Assembly (NCBI GenBank): GCA_000991135.1
Contig: LBST01000001.1
Span: 17,074 to 81,073, forward strand
DNA from: Candidatus Roizmanbacteria bacterium GW2011_GWC1_37_12
Lineage (GTDB): Bacteria > Patescibacteriota > Microgenomatia > UBA1406 > GWC2-37-13
DNA: 64,000 nucleotides
Reading direction: 5' to 3'
The translations under genes and the position numbers were made by a program. A model generated the notes under the pieces. The model searched no databases, was not told the DNA's origin, and was given only the letters and a program-made list of their open reading frames with translations. Of the stretch, positions 44,531 to 54,026 are shown one piece after another (positions within the stretch are counted from its first letter, which is position 1; each line of letters starts with the position of its first letter).

Positions 44531-47500
44531 ATGACCGCACCTAATTACACAACTGATCTAACTACTATTAATACTGCCGAAGCAACCACTGGTTATACCG
44601 AACCAACAGGAGCTACAGCCGGTGGTATCGCCGTTGCCGAAGTAGACTATTTTATTCAAGGAACAGGTTGTATTAGTAAAACATTCAACGCAACAGGTCT
44701 TGGAGGTTTACACTATAACAATGGTAGTGGTATTACCATACCGACGGATGGCGCATATATTGCGTGGATTTACTACTCTGCACCTAATGCTTTAGCCACT
44801 GAGGCAAACGGTGGCATGCGCCTATCTATTGGAAGTGGTGGAGGCGATTATAAATCGTGGTACGTACGGGGAAACGATACTTATGCTTATGGTGGATGGA
44901 TCTGTATACCGGTTGATCCAACGGTAACAGCCGATGTGACAACAGGGACACCAACAACCACCTATCAGTATTTTGGCTATATTGTAAATTCTATTAATGC
45001 AGTAGCCAAAGGTAATCCGTTCGGTTTTGATGTAATTCGCTATGGTCGATGTGAGGCCCGCATTAACGGGGGCGATTTGGCAAACGGCTACGCAACATTT
45101 GCTGGATATGCAACACAGAACGATTCAACTACCAATCGTTGGGGTCTAATTCAGGCAGTTTCTGGTGGATATCAAGTGCAAGGGCTTGTTGTATTAGGAT
45201 ACACAAGCGCCGTTGATTTTCGAGATAATAATACGTCCATAGTTATTGCTGATACTAAGAAGGTTTCTTCCAATTTTAATGCGTTTGAAGTTCGTCAAGC
45301 AACTAGTCGTTTAGATTGGTCAAATATTACTTTTCTGGCTCTTGGAACAGTCTCCCGCGGTAATTTTATCACAACTGATAATGCCGATATAAATATAACT
45401 AACTGTACTTTCACAAATATGGGCACGTTTGGTTTTCAATCGAATTCAACAATTTTAACTTCAACTTTCAGAAACTGTAATTTAATAACTCAAAACTCAG
45501 CAAATTTTACGGGTTGCACGTTTGATTCTACTAATGATTCTGTCAAAGCACTTTTATCAAATAATTTGACTAACATTTCAAACTGTTCGTTTATTTCAGG
45601 CGGAACAAAACATGCCATTGAATTAACAAATGCGTGCGCGGGTAATTCTTATTCATTTGCCGGAAATACTTTTACCGGTTATGCGGCAACCGATGGATCA
45701 ACAGGCAACGAATGTATTTATAATAATTCCGGAGGAGCAGTTACAATAAATATCAGCGAAGGTGATACGCCAAGTATTCGGAACGGATCTGGAGCCTCAA
45801 CTGTTGTCAACTCCAGCGTCGATGTAACAATCCATATTGAAGATACGAATCAAGTTGCAATCGAAAATGCACGTGTGTATGTCACAAAAAATTCTGATTC
45901 AAGCGTCATCATAAATGGTCTGCTGACAAATTCATCAGGAAATGTTGTTGGAAGCACTGTGTCAGGAGCTGGAGGTATTACCATTCGAGTACGCAAATCA
46001 TCAGATGGAGCCACAAAATACGTACCGACACAGGCAACAGGAACAGTCGGTGGCAGTAATTTGACAATCAATGTGACTATGTCAGAAGATTCAATTGCTG
46101 ACGTAACGACCAATACAACCATTGCCGGAGATTTTACTATCAATACAACCACAAAAACTATCAGACATACGGCTGACGCAGTCGTCTATACAGCTAAAGA
46201 TCTATATACTTGGCTGATGAACTACTTTGACGATTCCGCTCTCATGGATGACTCAATTCCAATGACAGCCCAAACCCCAACTGAATTTACATTGGTTAAT
46301 GGTTGGTTTATGAATGATACCAGCATGCAGTTTATAAATGGAGGCGCTATCCAAACTTCGGGTTGGACTCATCCAACTAATACAACTGGTATTAGAATTT
46401 TGACCTTAGCTACTATTTCCGGAGTTGACGATACTGATCTTGGGACAACTGTTGCTGGAGTCACAACCGGAGATACGGGAAAATTAGTTGACTACAATAC
46501 TACTCTTAAAAAATTATGGGTAAGGACTGATGCTACAGATGATGACTTTAACAATACTTCGGAAAATATAAATGTCAATGGATCTTTAGCTGGAGCAATG
46601 GGCGGATCAACCGCTGTAACTGGCGAAACCATTTGGTCAAATATATTCACTCTGGGCACTCTTGTATCTGGCACAACTCTTGATGTCTATCAAAATGATG
46701 CTCAAATTGCTCCTTTTTGGTCAAGTGGTCATATAGACGTCTTAATAAAAGTAAAAGAAGCTAGTGTAGAAACCGATTCTGGAAACTTAACAATTTTAGC
46801 TCGTAAATTCTCCACTCTTTACGATCATACTGTTATTGATGCCTCAACCGGTCGAAATCCTGTACCTCTGGCAGCATTTAACGATACTAATAACCAAACA
46901 GCCGAAGGAACAGTATCAGGCTACAGCGATATTACGATTACATTTGGTTACTATTCTTATGATTTGAATAATGGAAATGGTGCCCGTCCGTATGATGTTC
47001 AAATCAACTGCGCCGGAAGAATCCTTACCCAAGTTTATGAATATCTAAAATATGTAACACGTACAGGCTCATCAACAACATTAAACGGAGTTAGCGGTGA
47101 ATATTACACTGCAGTTGGTGATATTAGACTCAACTATACTGGTGAAACAAACGGACCTTTTGTCCAAGGTTCTACTATTACTTCAAACAGTGGAGGAACT
47201 GGCTACATAGTTTCTTTAATTGACAATGGCACTACTGGAACATTGGTTATTAGAAACACTCATGGAACATTTTCCGACACCAACACTTTAACAAGCGGTT
47301 CAACAACAGCAACAATAAACGGTACTCCTGATACAATCACTCAATCAAAACAAGCGCCTTTCGGAACATTTGCTGGTGGAAAACTATTCGGCGCCCGAGG
47401 AGTAAAAATCTATAATATGCACAGTAATGACGCAAATAACTATGTGCTGACTGATTCAACCAATACGACCCAGACGCCTCCGTCAACCGTCGCTCTTGTT

Positions 47501-47989
47501 GTTGATTCAGTTGAAAGTGGTGATCGAATCGGCGTATACAGGGCAACCGGAGACAATACAATTGTTGATAAAGAAATGTTCACCTGTGCTGCTAATAATA
47601 ATTCCGGAGAAACAACCTTTGATATTACAACTACTATTCCTTCGGACACTCCATCAACCGGCACTCTTCGTGTTGTAGACACTTCAGATGCTACATCTTC
47701 CCGAGAAACAAGCTATACCTACACCGGTTGGAGTGGTTCGACTTTTTCCGGACTCTCTCCCACTCTTGATCGAAACTATACGGCAACCGATGATAAAGCA
47801 TATGTTCCATATATTGAAGAACAAGCAACTACAACCAGCGTAACAAAAAGCATAACCTATGCTTCTGACCGTTATGTGGTTGTTGTTGTTAGAAAAAAAG
47901 GCATCTTACCTTTTATTCAAAAAAAACAGATAACTAGTTCCGGCATGTCAGTCTCTGCTATCCGTACCACCGACTCAATTGTCACATAA
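44531..47989 (+). CDS. Giant tail-fibre-like protein, 1152 aa
   Basis: No signal peptide is visible. N-terminal about 230 residues are Gly/Thr-rich beta sequence. Residues about 230-430 look like a right-handed beta helix (ITNCTFTNMGTFGFQSNSTI, FRNCNLIT, ISNCSFISGG). About 430-530 is an Ig/carboxypeptidase-regulatory-like domain (IHIEDTNQVAIENARVYVTK). From about 535 to the end it parallels the 672-residue protein at 49.4 kb: IPMTAQTPTEFTLVNGWFM against IPMSAQTPTEYTLINAWFM, WSNIFTLG, HIDVLIKVKEA, YEYLKYVTR, APFGTFAGGK and a matching C-terminus (AIRTTDSIVT). Such modules occur in phage and phage-like structural proteins of candidate phyla (from memory). Confidence 0.7.
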   Translation: MTAPNYTTDLTTINTAEATTGYTEPTGATAGGIAVAEVDYFIQGTGCISKTFNATGLGGLHYNNGSGITIPTDGAYIAWIYYSAPNALATEANGGMRLSIGSGGGDYKSWYVRGNDTYAYGGWICIPVDPTVTADVTTGTPTTTYQYFGYIVNSINAVAKGNPFGFDVIRYGRCEARINGGDLANGYATFAGYATQNDSTTNRWGLIQAVSGGYQVQGLVVLGYTSAVDFRDNNTSIVIADTKKVSSNFNAFEVRQATSRLDWSNITFLALGTVSRGNFITTDNADINITNCTFTNMGTFGFQSNSTILTSTFRNCNLITQNSANFTGCTFDSTNDSVKALLSNNLTNISNCSFISGGTKHAIELTNACAGNSYSFAGNTFTGYAATDGSTGNECIYNNSGGAVTINISEGDTPSIRNGSGASTVVNSSVDVTIHIEDTNQVAIENARVYVTKNSDSSVIINGLLTNSSGNVVGSTVSGAGGITIRVRKSSDGATKYVPTQATGTVGGSNLTINVTMSEDSIADVTTNTTIAGDFTINTTTKTIRHTADAVVYTAKDLYTWLMNYFDDSALMDDSIPMTAQTPTEFTLVNGWFMNDTSMQFINGGAIQTSGWTHPTNTTGIRILTLATISGVDDTDLGTTVAGVTTGDTGKLVDYNTTLKKLWVRTDATDDDFNNTSENINVNGSLAGAMGGSTAVTGETIWSNIFTLGTLVSGTTLDVYQNDAQIAPFWSSGHIDVLIKVKEASVETDSGNLTILARKFSTLYDHTVIDASTGRNPVPLAAFNDTNNQTAEGTVSGYSDITITFGYYSYDLNNGNGARPYDVQINCAGRILTQVYEYLKYVTRTGSSTTLNGVSGEYYTAVGDIRLNYTGETNGPFVQGSTITSNSGGTGYIVSLIDNGTTGTLVIRNTHGTFSDTNTLTSGSTTATINGTPDTITQSKQAPFGTFAGGKLFGARGVKIYNMHSNDANNYVLTDSTNTTQTPPSTVALVVDSVESGDRIGVYRATGDNTIVDKEMFTCAANNNSGETTFDITTTIPSDTPSTGTLRVVDTSDATSSRETSYTYTGWSGSTFSGLSPTLDRNYTATDDKAYVPYIEEQATTTSVTKSITYASDRYVVVVVRKKGILPFIQKKQITSSGMSVSAIRTTDSIVT

Positions 47990-47990
47990 A

Positions 47991-48521
47991 TTAATTATTT
48001 TTCTCAACTGGAGGAGTTGGAAGTGGAAGTTGTTCGGTTTCTTTCAACCAATCAGGAAATGGACCTGGAAAAACCCTCTTATCACTACGGACCTGGGGCA
48101 AAATCCATAAAAATCCTTCAGCATCTATACAGTCAACAATCTTGACTTCATTATCAACAACCGTTTTTAAAGATAAGACATATTTTTGAAAGCTATCCTT
48201 ATATTCTTTACTGTCTTTTAATTTTGCTAAAATTTCTTCTAGTCCGAGTCTTCCACCAACTGCCAAGACATCTTCAAGAAAAAAATACCAATGATCATCA
48301 ACATATAGACGCCTAATATTATATCCATAAAAAACCGACTCTCCTTGAGCTAAAAGAGTTTTTGGTTTAGAAATTTTTTTAGGCAATGGAGCTATTGTTT
48401 TCTTATCCGATGTTTTTGCTGTCTTTTTTTTAGGTGTTTTTTTCACTGAATTAATTTGATATTTCAGTTTCTTGATTGTTTCGTCTTCTTTTTTAGAAAA
48501 GATGTTTGGCAGGATTCCCAT
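47991..48521 (-). CDS. Protein with phage-antirepressor-like (Bro-N-like) segment
   Basis: 176 residues. After a Lys-rich, probably disordered first 60 residues (KKTPKKKTAKTSDKKTIAPL), IRRLYVDDHWYFFLEDVLAV and RLGLEEILAKL resemble the start of BRO-N/antirepressor domains, with a Trp/Phe-containing strand and a helix. It is on the opposite strand between the two large tail-like genes and ends two bases from the first one. A regulator or chaperone of the cluster is possible. Confidence 0.5.
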   Translation of the reverse strand: MGILPNIFSKKEDETIKKLKYQINSVKKTPKKKTAKTSDKKTIAPLPKKISKPKTLLAQGESVFYGYNIRRLYVDDHWYFFLEDVLAVGGRLGLEEILAKLKDSKEYKDSFQKYVLSLKTVVDNEVKIVDCIDAEGFLWILPQVRSDKRVFPGPFPDWLKETEQLPLPTPPVEKNN

Positions 48522-48542
48522 AATTTCATTATCTTTTAAATG

Positions 48543-49061
48543 TTATCTGTTGTCAAGTTTTGACTTTTTCTTCTTTTTAACTCTCTTAATTTTATAGTCA
48601 ACCGGCAAAGTATTTCCTAATATCTGTGGATCATGAACATTATGGGAAATGACATATTGGGATGATTTGTCTGGAATAATCTTCCAAGGCTTGTCAATTA
48701 TTAAAGTATCGTTAGTATTCATAATAATTCCTCTTGTTTGACCTTCACCTTTCCCTCGGGAAATCCACAAAGGATAACCGGCAAACTCGTTAGACTTCCA
48801 TTTTTTTGATTTATCAGTCAAGGTTTGGTTGGAAGAAAGTGAAACTACGCCGAGATCTTCTTTCCAGGGATCAGAGCCTCCTTTTGTTAGATGAGCCAGT
48901 TTAGGATTATTTTTAATAAAGTCTTTAATCAGGTACCATTCTTCATGAGAGGTTTTTCTGAACTTAGAAAAGTATTTTATCTTGAGGTATCCTGGCCAAC
49001 TATTATCAGGAATGATGCTGACACAGTCTCTTTTATTGCCGTTAATGTCAATAATAATCAT
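48543..49061 (-). CDS. Phage-structural-like beta protein
   Basis: 172 residues. The middle part, LSSNQTLTDKSKKWKSNEFA followed by GYPLWISRGKGEGQTRGIIM and NTNDTLIIDKPWKIIPDKSS, has the repeated pattern T-L-T-D-xx-K-x-W...G-x-x-V/I seen in phage tail and head-decoration proteins. A basic tail follows (KRVKKKKKSK). Twenty-one bases from the previous minus-strand gene, so probably one transcript. Confidence 0.58.
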   Translation of the reverse strand: MIIIDINGNKRDCVSIIPDNSWPGYLKIKYFSKFRKTSHEEWYLIKDFIKNNPKLAHLTKGGSDPWKEDLGVVSLSSNQTLTDKSKKWKSNEFAGYPLWISRGKGEGQTRGIIMNTNDTLIIDKPWKIIPDKSSQYVISHNVHDPQILGNTLPVDYKIKRVKKKKKSKLDNR

Positions 49062-49109
49062 AAAGTATTTTTAATTATAGAAGCTATTGATTATAATTTC
49101 AATAAATTA

Positions 49110-49115
49110 TATGAT
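49110..49115 (+). promoter_or_regulatory. -10 box of the Cys-rich gene
   Basis: TATGAT ends nine bases before the ATG at 49124. Confidence 0.4.
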
Positions 49116-49123
49116 TTAATTTT

Positions 49124-49321
49124 ATGGAGAAAAAAAACAAACTTTCCCTACCAATTCCTCATTTTGTCTGTACTGGCGGATGCAAATATGTTTCTAAAAT
49201 TATGGGGAAATGCCCAACTCAAGGATGTCCAAGAGCTCGAAATCCCCTTTCTGAATGCCGATGCAAAAATAATAAACATGGGAATTTACTTGATCTGAAC
49301 TCTAGTTTGATGCCAAAATAA
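49124..49321 (+). CDS. Small Cys-rich, probably zinc-binding protein
   Basis: 65 residues with six Cys and two His: FVCTGGCKYVSKIMGKC, then PTQGCPRARNPLSECRC. The spacing C-x3-C-x8-C-x4-C-x8-C-x-C suggests one or two metal sites. A -10 box in leaderless position supports translation. It lies between two large tail-like genes; similar small Cys-rich proteins exist in CPR genomes (from memory). Function unknown. Confidence 0.6.
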   Translation: MEKKNKLSLPIPHFVCTGGCKYVSKIMGKCPTQGCPRARNPLSECRCKNNKHGNLLDLNSSLMPK

Positions 49322-49400
49322 AAATTTTTCTTATAAGCTCTTGACAATATATAAAGTAACAAATTATACTGAGATAAAGTTTAGAAAAATATAAAAAACT

Positions 49401-51419
49401 ATGCCAATATCGAGTGATTTTACGATTGACTATGTAAATAAGCGCGTCTACCATTCATCAGGAACCACGATTTACACCGTCAACGAGCTCTATTCTTACT
49501 TAATGGATACTTTTGACGAGCTGACCCAGATGGATGATACCATCCCAATGAGTGCTCAAACGCCAACCGAATACACTCTTATCAATGCCTGGTTCATGGA
49601 CGACGTTTCTTTCAAATATCTAAAAACCGGTGCCGTCCAGACCAATGGTTGGACATCAGGCGGAATCAGAATCAAACCATATGACGCGACCGGTGCCGGC
49701 ACTGCTTTTGGTTCATCAGATATTGGAAAAGTCATCACCGAAACCGATACTGGACAAACAGGAACAATTCTCTTTTATGACGAAAGAACAGCTACAGAAA
49801 TCGGTTATGTCTGGATCAGGCCAACGTCAGGAAGTGACACTTTTGCCGATGTCAACTCTGCTTATACCGTCGCCTCAAGCTCGGCCAGCGGTGTCTTTAC
49901 CGCGGCTTCCGCATCTGGCGAGAATCTTTGGTCAAATATCTACACCCTAGGTTCGATCGAGGAGGACGATTCCCAACAGATATATATTGAACAAGACGGT
50001 TCTCGTATTTTTTCCGGATCTGAATGGTGGCCTGAAGCCGGCACCCGCCACATTGATGTTCTTATCAAGGTAAAAGAAGCAGGTACGGAAATTAACGGCG
50101 CCCAGATCACGGTTTTTTTACGCCATTATCCATCAGGTGGTAATGCTGATCTTTATGATCACTTCGGTATTGATCTAACTTCAGGTGGTAGAAACGCCGT
50201 ACCTCTTGCTACTTCACCTGATTTGAACAATACGACTGCGACTGCGACTGTCTCCGGATATAGTGATATTAAGATCGTATTTGTCAATGGAACAGTCACT
50301 TATAGCGCAATCAGTGGAGACTTTACAAATCTTGAGACTGTCACCTGGACTGGCGGATCAGGAACTTTCCTCAAACAAACAACCTCGACCGGTTCAGGAA
50401 CAATGACGATCGGCAATGTTACCGGCGACGCCGGGCCTTTAAACACAGAAACCATTACCGGAAGCTCTTCAGGTAAGACAGCAACTGCTTCTGCCAATAT
50501 GGCAAATGCTTATACAGTCGGAAAAGCTTTTACTCAAGGCACTGACAATAACTACTCGGTCGTCATCGGCTCTGCCACCAGAGTCTTAAGTCAAGTCTAT
50601 GAATATTTAAAATATGTGACAAGAATCGGATCAACCTACACGATGTATCCGACGGCGACTGCCCAAGGAGGAGCGATTAGCTTTACTACCAAACAAGGAC
50701 AGCTCTATATCCGCGCCCATGAAGACAATCAAACCACGCCAACTAATACTTTCTCACCGGTCAAAGCCTCGCCTTTTGGAACATTCGCCGGAGGTAAGTT
50801 CTTCGGCGCCCAAGGAGTCTGGATCGAAAATATGGCTGCAGCTGACGTCCAGAACTATCAGCTGATTGACTCCGGAGGAACAACCAGAACTCCACCTAAT
50901 CAACAGTCAATTACCATTTCTAATCTTCTATCAGGCGACCGGGTGGCTGTTTTTAGAACCACATCAGGAACTACAATTAATAAAGCGATGTTTACGTCAG
51001 CCTCTGGAAATACTTCAGGCAACTCCGCCTTTACCGTCAATGAAACTATCCCATCTGATACGCCGTCAACTGGCTCAATAAGAATTGTTGACACTTCAGA
51101 TACAGGATCCACTCGGGAGACCCGTTATACATATACCGGCTGGACTAATAGTGGTAGTTCACAGTTCACCGGACTCTCTCCAACTCTTGACAGAACCTAT
51201 ACGGCAACAGACGACACTGCTTATGTACCATATATTGATACCGAAGCCGATGCTACATCTGAAGCAGTCACAGTCATCTACTCGACTGATCGGAATATCC
51301 TTGTCAGAGTGAGAAGAAAAGCCGCAACAGCAATCCTACCATTTGAAACAACCGGAACTTTTAGTTCTACTGGTTATTCTACTTCTGCTATCCGTACAAC
51401 AGATACGATCGTAACTTAA
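49401..51419 (+). CDS. Large tail-fibre-like protein, 672 aa
   Basis: Paralogue of the last about 620 residues of the 1152-residue protein. It begins SSDFTIDYVNKRVYHSSGTT, then LMDTFDELTQMDDTIPMSAQ, WSNIYTLGSIEEDD, HIDVLIKVKEAGTEI, a repeated Ser/Thr/Gly-rich part (about 300-390), YEYLKYVTR, APFGTFAGGKFFG (carried as SPFGTFAGGKFFG) and the shared C-terminal beta domain ending AIRTTDTIVT. No signal peptide or membrane helix. Its 5' region shares ATAAAAAACTATG with the 44531 gene, so both may be co-regulated. Codon use is richer in C and G than in the larger paralogue. Confidence 0.72.
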   Translation: MPISSDFTIDYVNKRVYHSSGTTIYTVNELYSYLMDTFDELTQMDDTIPMSAQTPTEYTLINAWFMDDVSFKYLKTGAVQTNGWTSGGIRIKPYDATGAGTAFGSSDIGKVITETDTGQTGTILFYDERTATEIGYVWIRPTSGSDTFADVNSAYTVASSSASGVFTAASASGENLWSNIYTLGSIEEDDSQQIYIEQDGSRIFSGSEWWPEAGTRHIDVLIKVKEAGTEINGAQITVFLRHYPSGGNADLYDHFGIDLTSGGRNAVPLATSPDLNNTTATATVSGYSDIKIVFVNGTVTYSAISGDFTNLETVTWTGGSGTFLKQTTSTGSGTMTIGNVTGDAGPLNTETITGSSSGKTATASANMANAYTVGKAFTQGTDNNYSVVIGSATRVLSQVYEYLKYVTRIGSTYTMYPTATAQGGAISFTTKQGQLYIRAHEDNQTTPTNTFSPVKASPFGTFAGGKFFGAQGVWIENMAAADVQNYQLIDSGGTTRTPPNQQSITISNLLSGDRVAVFRTTSGTTINKAMFTSASGNTSGNSAFTVNETIPSDTPSTGSIRIVDTSDTGSTRETRYTYTGWTNSGSSQFTGLSPTLDRTYTATDDTAYVPYIDTEADATSEAVTVIYSTDRNILVRVRRKAATAILPFETTGTFSSTGYSTSAIRTTDTIVT

Positions 51420-51437
51420 CTTAATCTTTATAATTGT

Positions 51438-51443
51438 TATAAT
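51438..51443 (+). promoter_or_regulatory. -10 box of the 51453 gene
   Basis: TATAAT ends ten bases before the ATG, inside a TTATAATGATTATAAT repeat. Confidence 0.45.
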
Positions 51444-51452
51444 GATTATAAT

Positions 51453-52748
51453 ATGCCCTCGCCTTTAACATTTGATTTTTACAACTCAATTATTGAAGTC
51501 CCCTCTCCTGATACATCGGTTGATCTCCAATACTTAATTAATCAAATCCGTGATACTGAAGATGAGCTGAATCCGGCTATGTCTTACTCAAAGATCGCCG
51601 ATGCTTTTGGAAAACAGTCTTTAGGAGGAGGAACATTTGTTGGCCTGACAGTTCAGCTTTTAAATAATTGGAAGCTTCGTTTTCAGGCACGAAACGGCCC
51701 AGATACAATCGCCTGTATTGTCACGGGCGGAAATCTTGTTGCTGAATCAGGTAACCCAATTTCGCCATCAGCTTACACCCAAATAACAATCGCCCAATCC
51801 TCTTCTCCAACAATTGCTACTCCTGATGACAATACAAATATTAAGTATCTTATTGAGTCTCTCCGTGGTAGCGAAGCCAGTGGTATTGGTAATATTTTTT
51901 ATTGGGATCCGGTAAACGGTAATGATTCAAACACTGGCACCCTCCCATCAAAAGCAGTTGCTACTTTTGCTCAAGCTCAAATCTTGACTACTGATTCTAA
52001 TTTTGACGTTATCTACTGCCTTTCCAGCCACCCTTCAGGAATTACCACAGTTACAGAAACTCTATCAATTACCAAAAACACTCTTAAAGTTCGTGGTCCA
52101 GGACACACGTTTCAACTCAAACCAACAGCAACCAGTAATGATACGATTTCAGTCGGCGCCCATTCTGTTGAAATCAGCGGTATCTACATTGAAACAGCAG
52201 TTACTGGTAGCGCCAATGCTATTTCCGTTACCGGAAATCGTAATCTTATAAAAGACTGTTGGATAACTAATGTCCGCGGACAAGGAATAAATATGATTTC
52301 TTCGGCTTTTTCAAAAATAACAGGTTGTGTTATTGAAAACTGCGATGGAAACGGAATTAAAACAAATAACTCTGTTATTCAGTTAAATATTTCTAAGAAT
52401 ATCATTTCCAATAATGCTGATGGAATCTTACTTTCTGGTACAGGAACTTCTGATAATTTAGTGGAAAATAATTTAATCTATAAAAACAGCGCTTACGGAG
52501 TAGCTATCGGTAGCGGCGTTGTTAATACTAACGTAAGAGGAGCCAATACAATTGTAAATAATACAACTGGCAACACTCAAGATCTAGGTACTGATACCTA
52601 TATTGAGACTCAAGCTGGTGGAGCATCTGCCTCGGAAATTGCCGATGCGGTCTGGGATGAAGTCATCTCCGGACACACGACTGCCGGTTCAATGGGTAAG
52701 ACTCTTAAAGACGCAAAAGCAAAAGCCACTCTGGCATCACTTAAGTAA
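51453..52748 (+). CDS. Beta-helix, phage-type structural protein
   Basis: 431 residues. The first about 110 (LTFDFYNSIIEVPSPDTSVD, LINQIRDTEDELNPAMSYSK, GKQSLGGGTFVGLTVQLLNN, ACIVTGGNLVAES) match a domain found in phage tail or capsid-fibre genes. Residues about 150-370 form a right-handed beta helix with IYWDPVNGNDSN-like entry, DCWITNVRGQGINMI, GCVIENCDGNGI and NNLIYKNSAYGVAIG. The end, EIADAVWDEVISGHTTAGSM, is a motif shared with the 856-residue envelope protein at 55.5 kb. No signal peptide. Confidence 0.75.
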   Translation: MPSPLTFDFYNSIIEVPSPDTSVDLQYLINQIRDTEDELNPAMSYSKIADAFGKQSLGGGTFVGLTVQLLNNWKLRFQARNGPDTIACIVTGGNLVAESGNPISPSAYTQITIAQSSSPTIATPDDNTNIKYLIESLRGSEASGIGNIFYWDPVNGNDSNTGTLPSKAVATFAQAQILTTDSNFDVIYCLSSHPSGITTVTETLSITKNTLKVRGPGHTFQLKPTATSNDTISVGAHSVEISGIYIETAVTGSANAISVTGNRNLIKDCWITNVRGQGINMISSAFSKITGCVIENCDGNGIKTNNSVIQLNISKNIISNNADGILLSGTGTSDNLVENNLIYKNSAYGVAIGSGVVNTNVRGANTIVNNTTGNTQDLGTDTYIETQAGGASASEIADAVWDEVISGHTTAGSMGKTLKDAKAKATLASLK

Positions 52749-52751
52749 GAT

Positions 52752-53705
52752 CTAGGTTTTTGACTGCGGATATATAAATAACTGCCAGTTGATAAAGACA
52801 ATAACAAACACTGCTAAAACAATAATTAAAGCCAAAACTAAGCTCTTTTTAAATGTTTCGTCTGCGGGTCTCTCAATAAATGATTTATCTAGCCCTATTA
52901 TGACATATTTTTCTTCATTGGTTGATGTTGGATCAAATTTAGAGTATGTATAGACTCTCAATTTTCCATCAGAACCTTTAAGTTCAAAAGGTGATTTTTT
53001 GTTTTGGAGAACATAGGCGATCTCTCTGTCAAGATTTTTTTTCTGTCCGACTTCACTTGAGTTTGGGTAAGAAACCAGGATAACCCCGTGTCCGTCAAAC
53101 ACTTTTAGGATCGACTGGGGAGGCAGCGGCTGATCGGAAAGCAGTTTATTTAACCATTTAAGATCTATGGAAACGCCAACCACTCCTTGAAGAACTCCGT
53201 CATCGGTCAAAATCGGATGACCAGCTACCCAGACAGGCTTTTTTACAATCCTGCCTATCTGATAATCGCCTAAAGAGAATCTGCGGTTGCTGATGACATT
53301 GATAAAATACTTTCTGTCAGAAACATTTACAGGATTCTCAAGCGGAATCGCGCTGCAATATATATTTCCCTGAAGATCTGAAACGGCGATGTTGCTATAA
53401 AATTCCAACTGCTCTAAAAGTTTTGACAAAAATTCACTGCACTTTTCTTGTTGGTTATTGTCTTTCAAGATGTCAAGTTTTGACAAAACAAACAAAAACA
53501 ACTCTGTCTTTGACATAAACTCCTCCTCTGTCAATTTTATATGTTTGACAATATGGGATGTTTCAGATTTGGCTGTTTGCATGGACATCTCTCTTTGCCC
53601 CAAGCTCATATAGAAGATAAGAGCAACCATAGGAATAAGAGAATAAAAGATAATAAAAAAAATTGTCTTTAATAATCTTTTATATTTTATAATCAATATC
53701 GTCAT
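52752..53705 (-). CDS. Orphan dCache-type membrane sensor
   Basis: 317 residues. Two membrane helices (about 11-31 and 290-309) enclose an extracellular dCache-like domain; NVSDRKYFINVISNRRFSLG and VAGHPILTDDGVLQGVVGVS are its recognisable parts. Only about eight residues follow the second helix, so there is no HAMP, kinase, cyclase or chemoreceptor output domain. It may bind a ligand and signal to another membrane protein, or be an adhesion-type receptor. Position next to the tat and tail-like genes is suggestive. Confidence 0.75.
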   Translation of the reverse strand: MTILIIKYKRLLKTIFFIIFYSLIPMVALIFYMSLGQREMSMQTAKSETSHIVKHIKLTEEEFMSKTELFLFVLSKLDILKDNNQQEKCSEFLSKLLEQLEFYSNIAVSDLQGNIYCSAIPLENPVNVSDRKYFINVISNRRFSLGDYQIGRIVKKPVWVAGHPILTDDGVLQGVVGVSIDLKWLNKLLSDQPLPPQSILKVFDGHGVILVSYPNSSEVGQKKNLDREIAYVLQNKKSPFELKGSDGKLRVYTYSKFDPTSTNEEKYVIIGLDKSFIERPADETFKKSLVLALIIVLAVFVIVFINWQLFIYPQSKT

Positions 53706-53800
53706 ATAATGAGTCTACAACATTGCTCTTGCAATTTGTTCAATAAGTATTATATGATTTAATTGTATTGCTCGTTATAAATTCGAAAATAAATTCTAAA

Positions 53801-53809
53801 GGCAGGTGA
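53801..53809 (+). promoter_or_regulatory. Shine-Dalgarno of the first tatA
   Basis: GGCAGGTGA, nine bases before the ATG at 53818, unlike most genes here. The second tatA has GGGAGGTGA at 54012-54020 and the third AGGAGGTGA at 54897-54905. Confidence 0.6.
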
Positions 53810-53817
53810 AAAAATAA

Positions 53818-53967
53818 ATGTTTGGACTAGATGCAAAAGAAATAATCTTAATCGCAGTTGTCTTGCTGATTCTTTTCGGTAGTCAAAAGATAGTCGAATT
53901 TGCCCGCGGACTGGGTGAGGCTAAAAAAGAGTTTGGCAAAGTAAAAAAGGAATTACAGGAAGATTAA
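53818..53967 (+). CDS. tatA: TatA/E-family translocase subunit, first
   Basis: 49 residues. An N-terminal membrane helix (EIILIAVVLLILFGSQKI) with the FGSQKI hinge, then an amphipathic helix (VEFARGLGEAKKEFGKVKKE). TatA oligomers form the pore through which TatC-bound folded proteins with RR signals pass. It starts a run tatA-tatA-tatC-tatA with strong Shine-Dalgarno sites. The hinge has SQKI in place of xxKLPE, a mild departure from the consensus that differs from the other two copies. Confidence 0.88.
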   Translation: MFGLDAKEIILIAVVLLILFGSQKIVEFARGLGEAKKEFGKVKKELQED

Positions 53968-54026
53968 TAATTAAAAGTGAAACCCTCCTTCGTTAAAACT
54001 ATGGAGGGCAAGGGAGGTGAAAATAT

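Noticed and set aside
45850..46152. Antisense frames inside the tail-like genes (also 47337-47682, 50300-51112)
   Set aside because: Low-complexity Val/Thr/Ser translations opposite Thr-rich beta sequence; no promoter or ribosome site.
44531..52748. Complete prophage
   Set aside because: No terminase, portal, capsid, integrase or lysis genes are visible around the tail-like proteins, and tat genes are interleaved.
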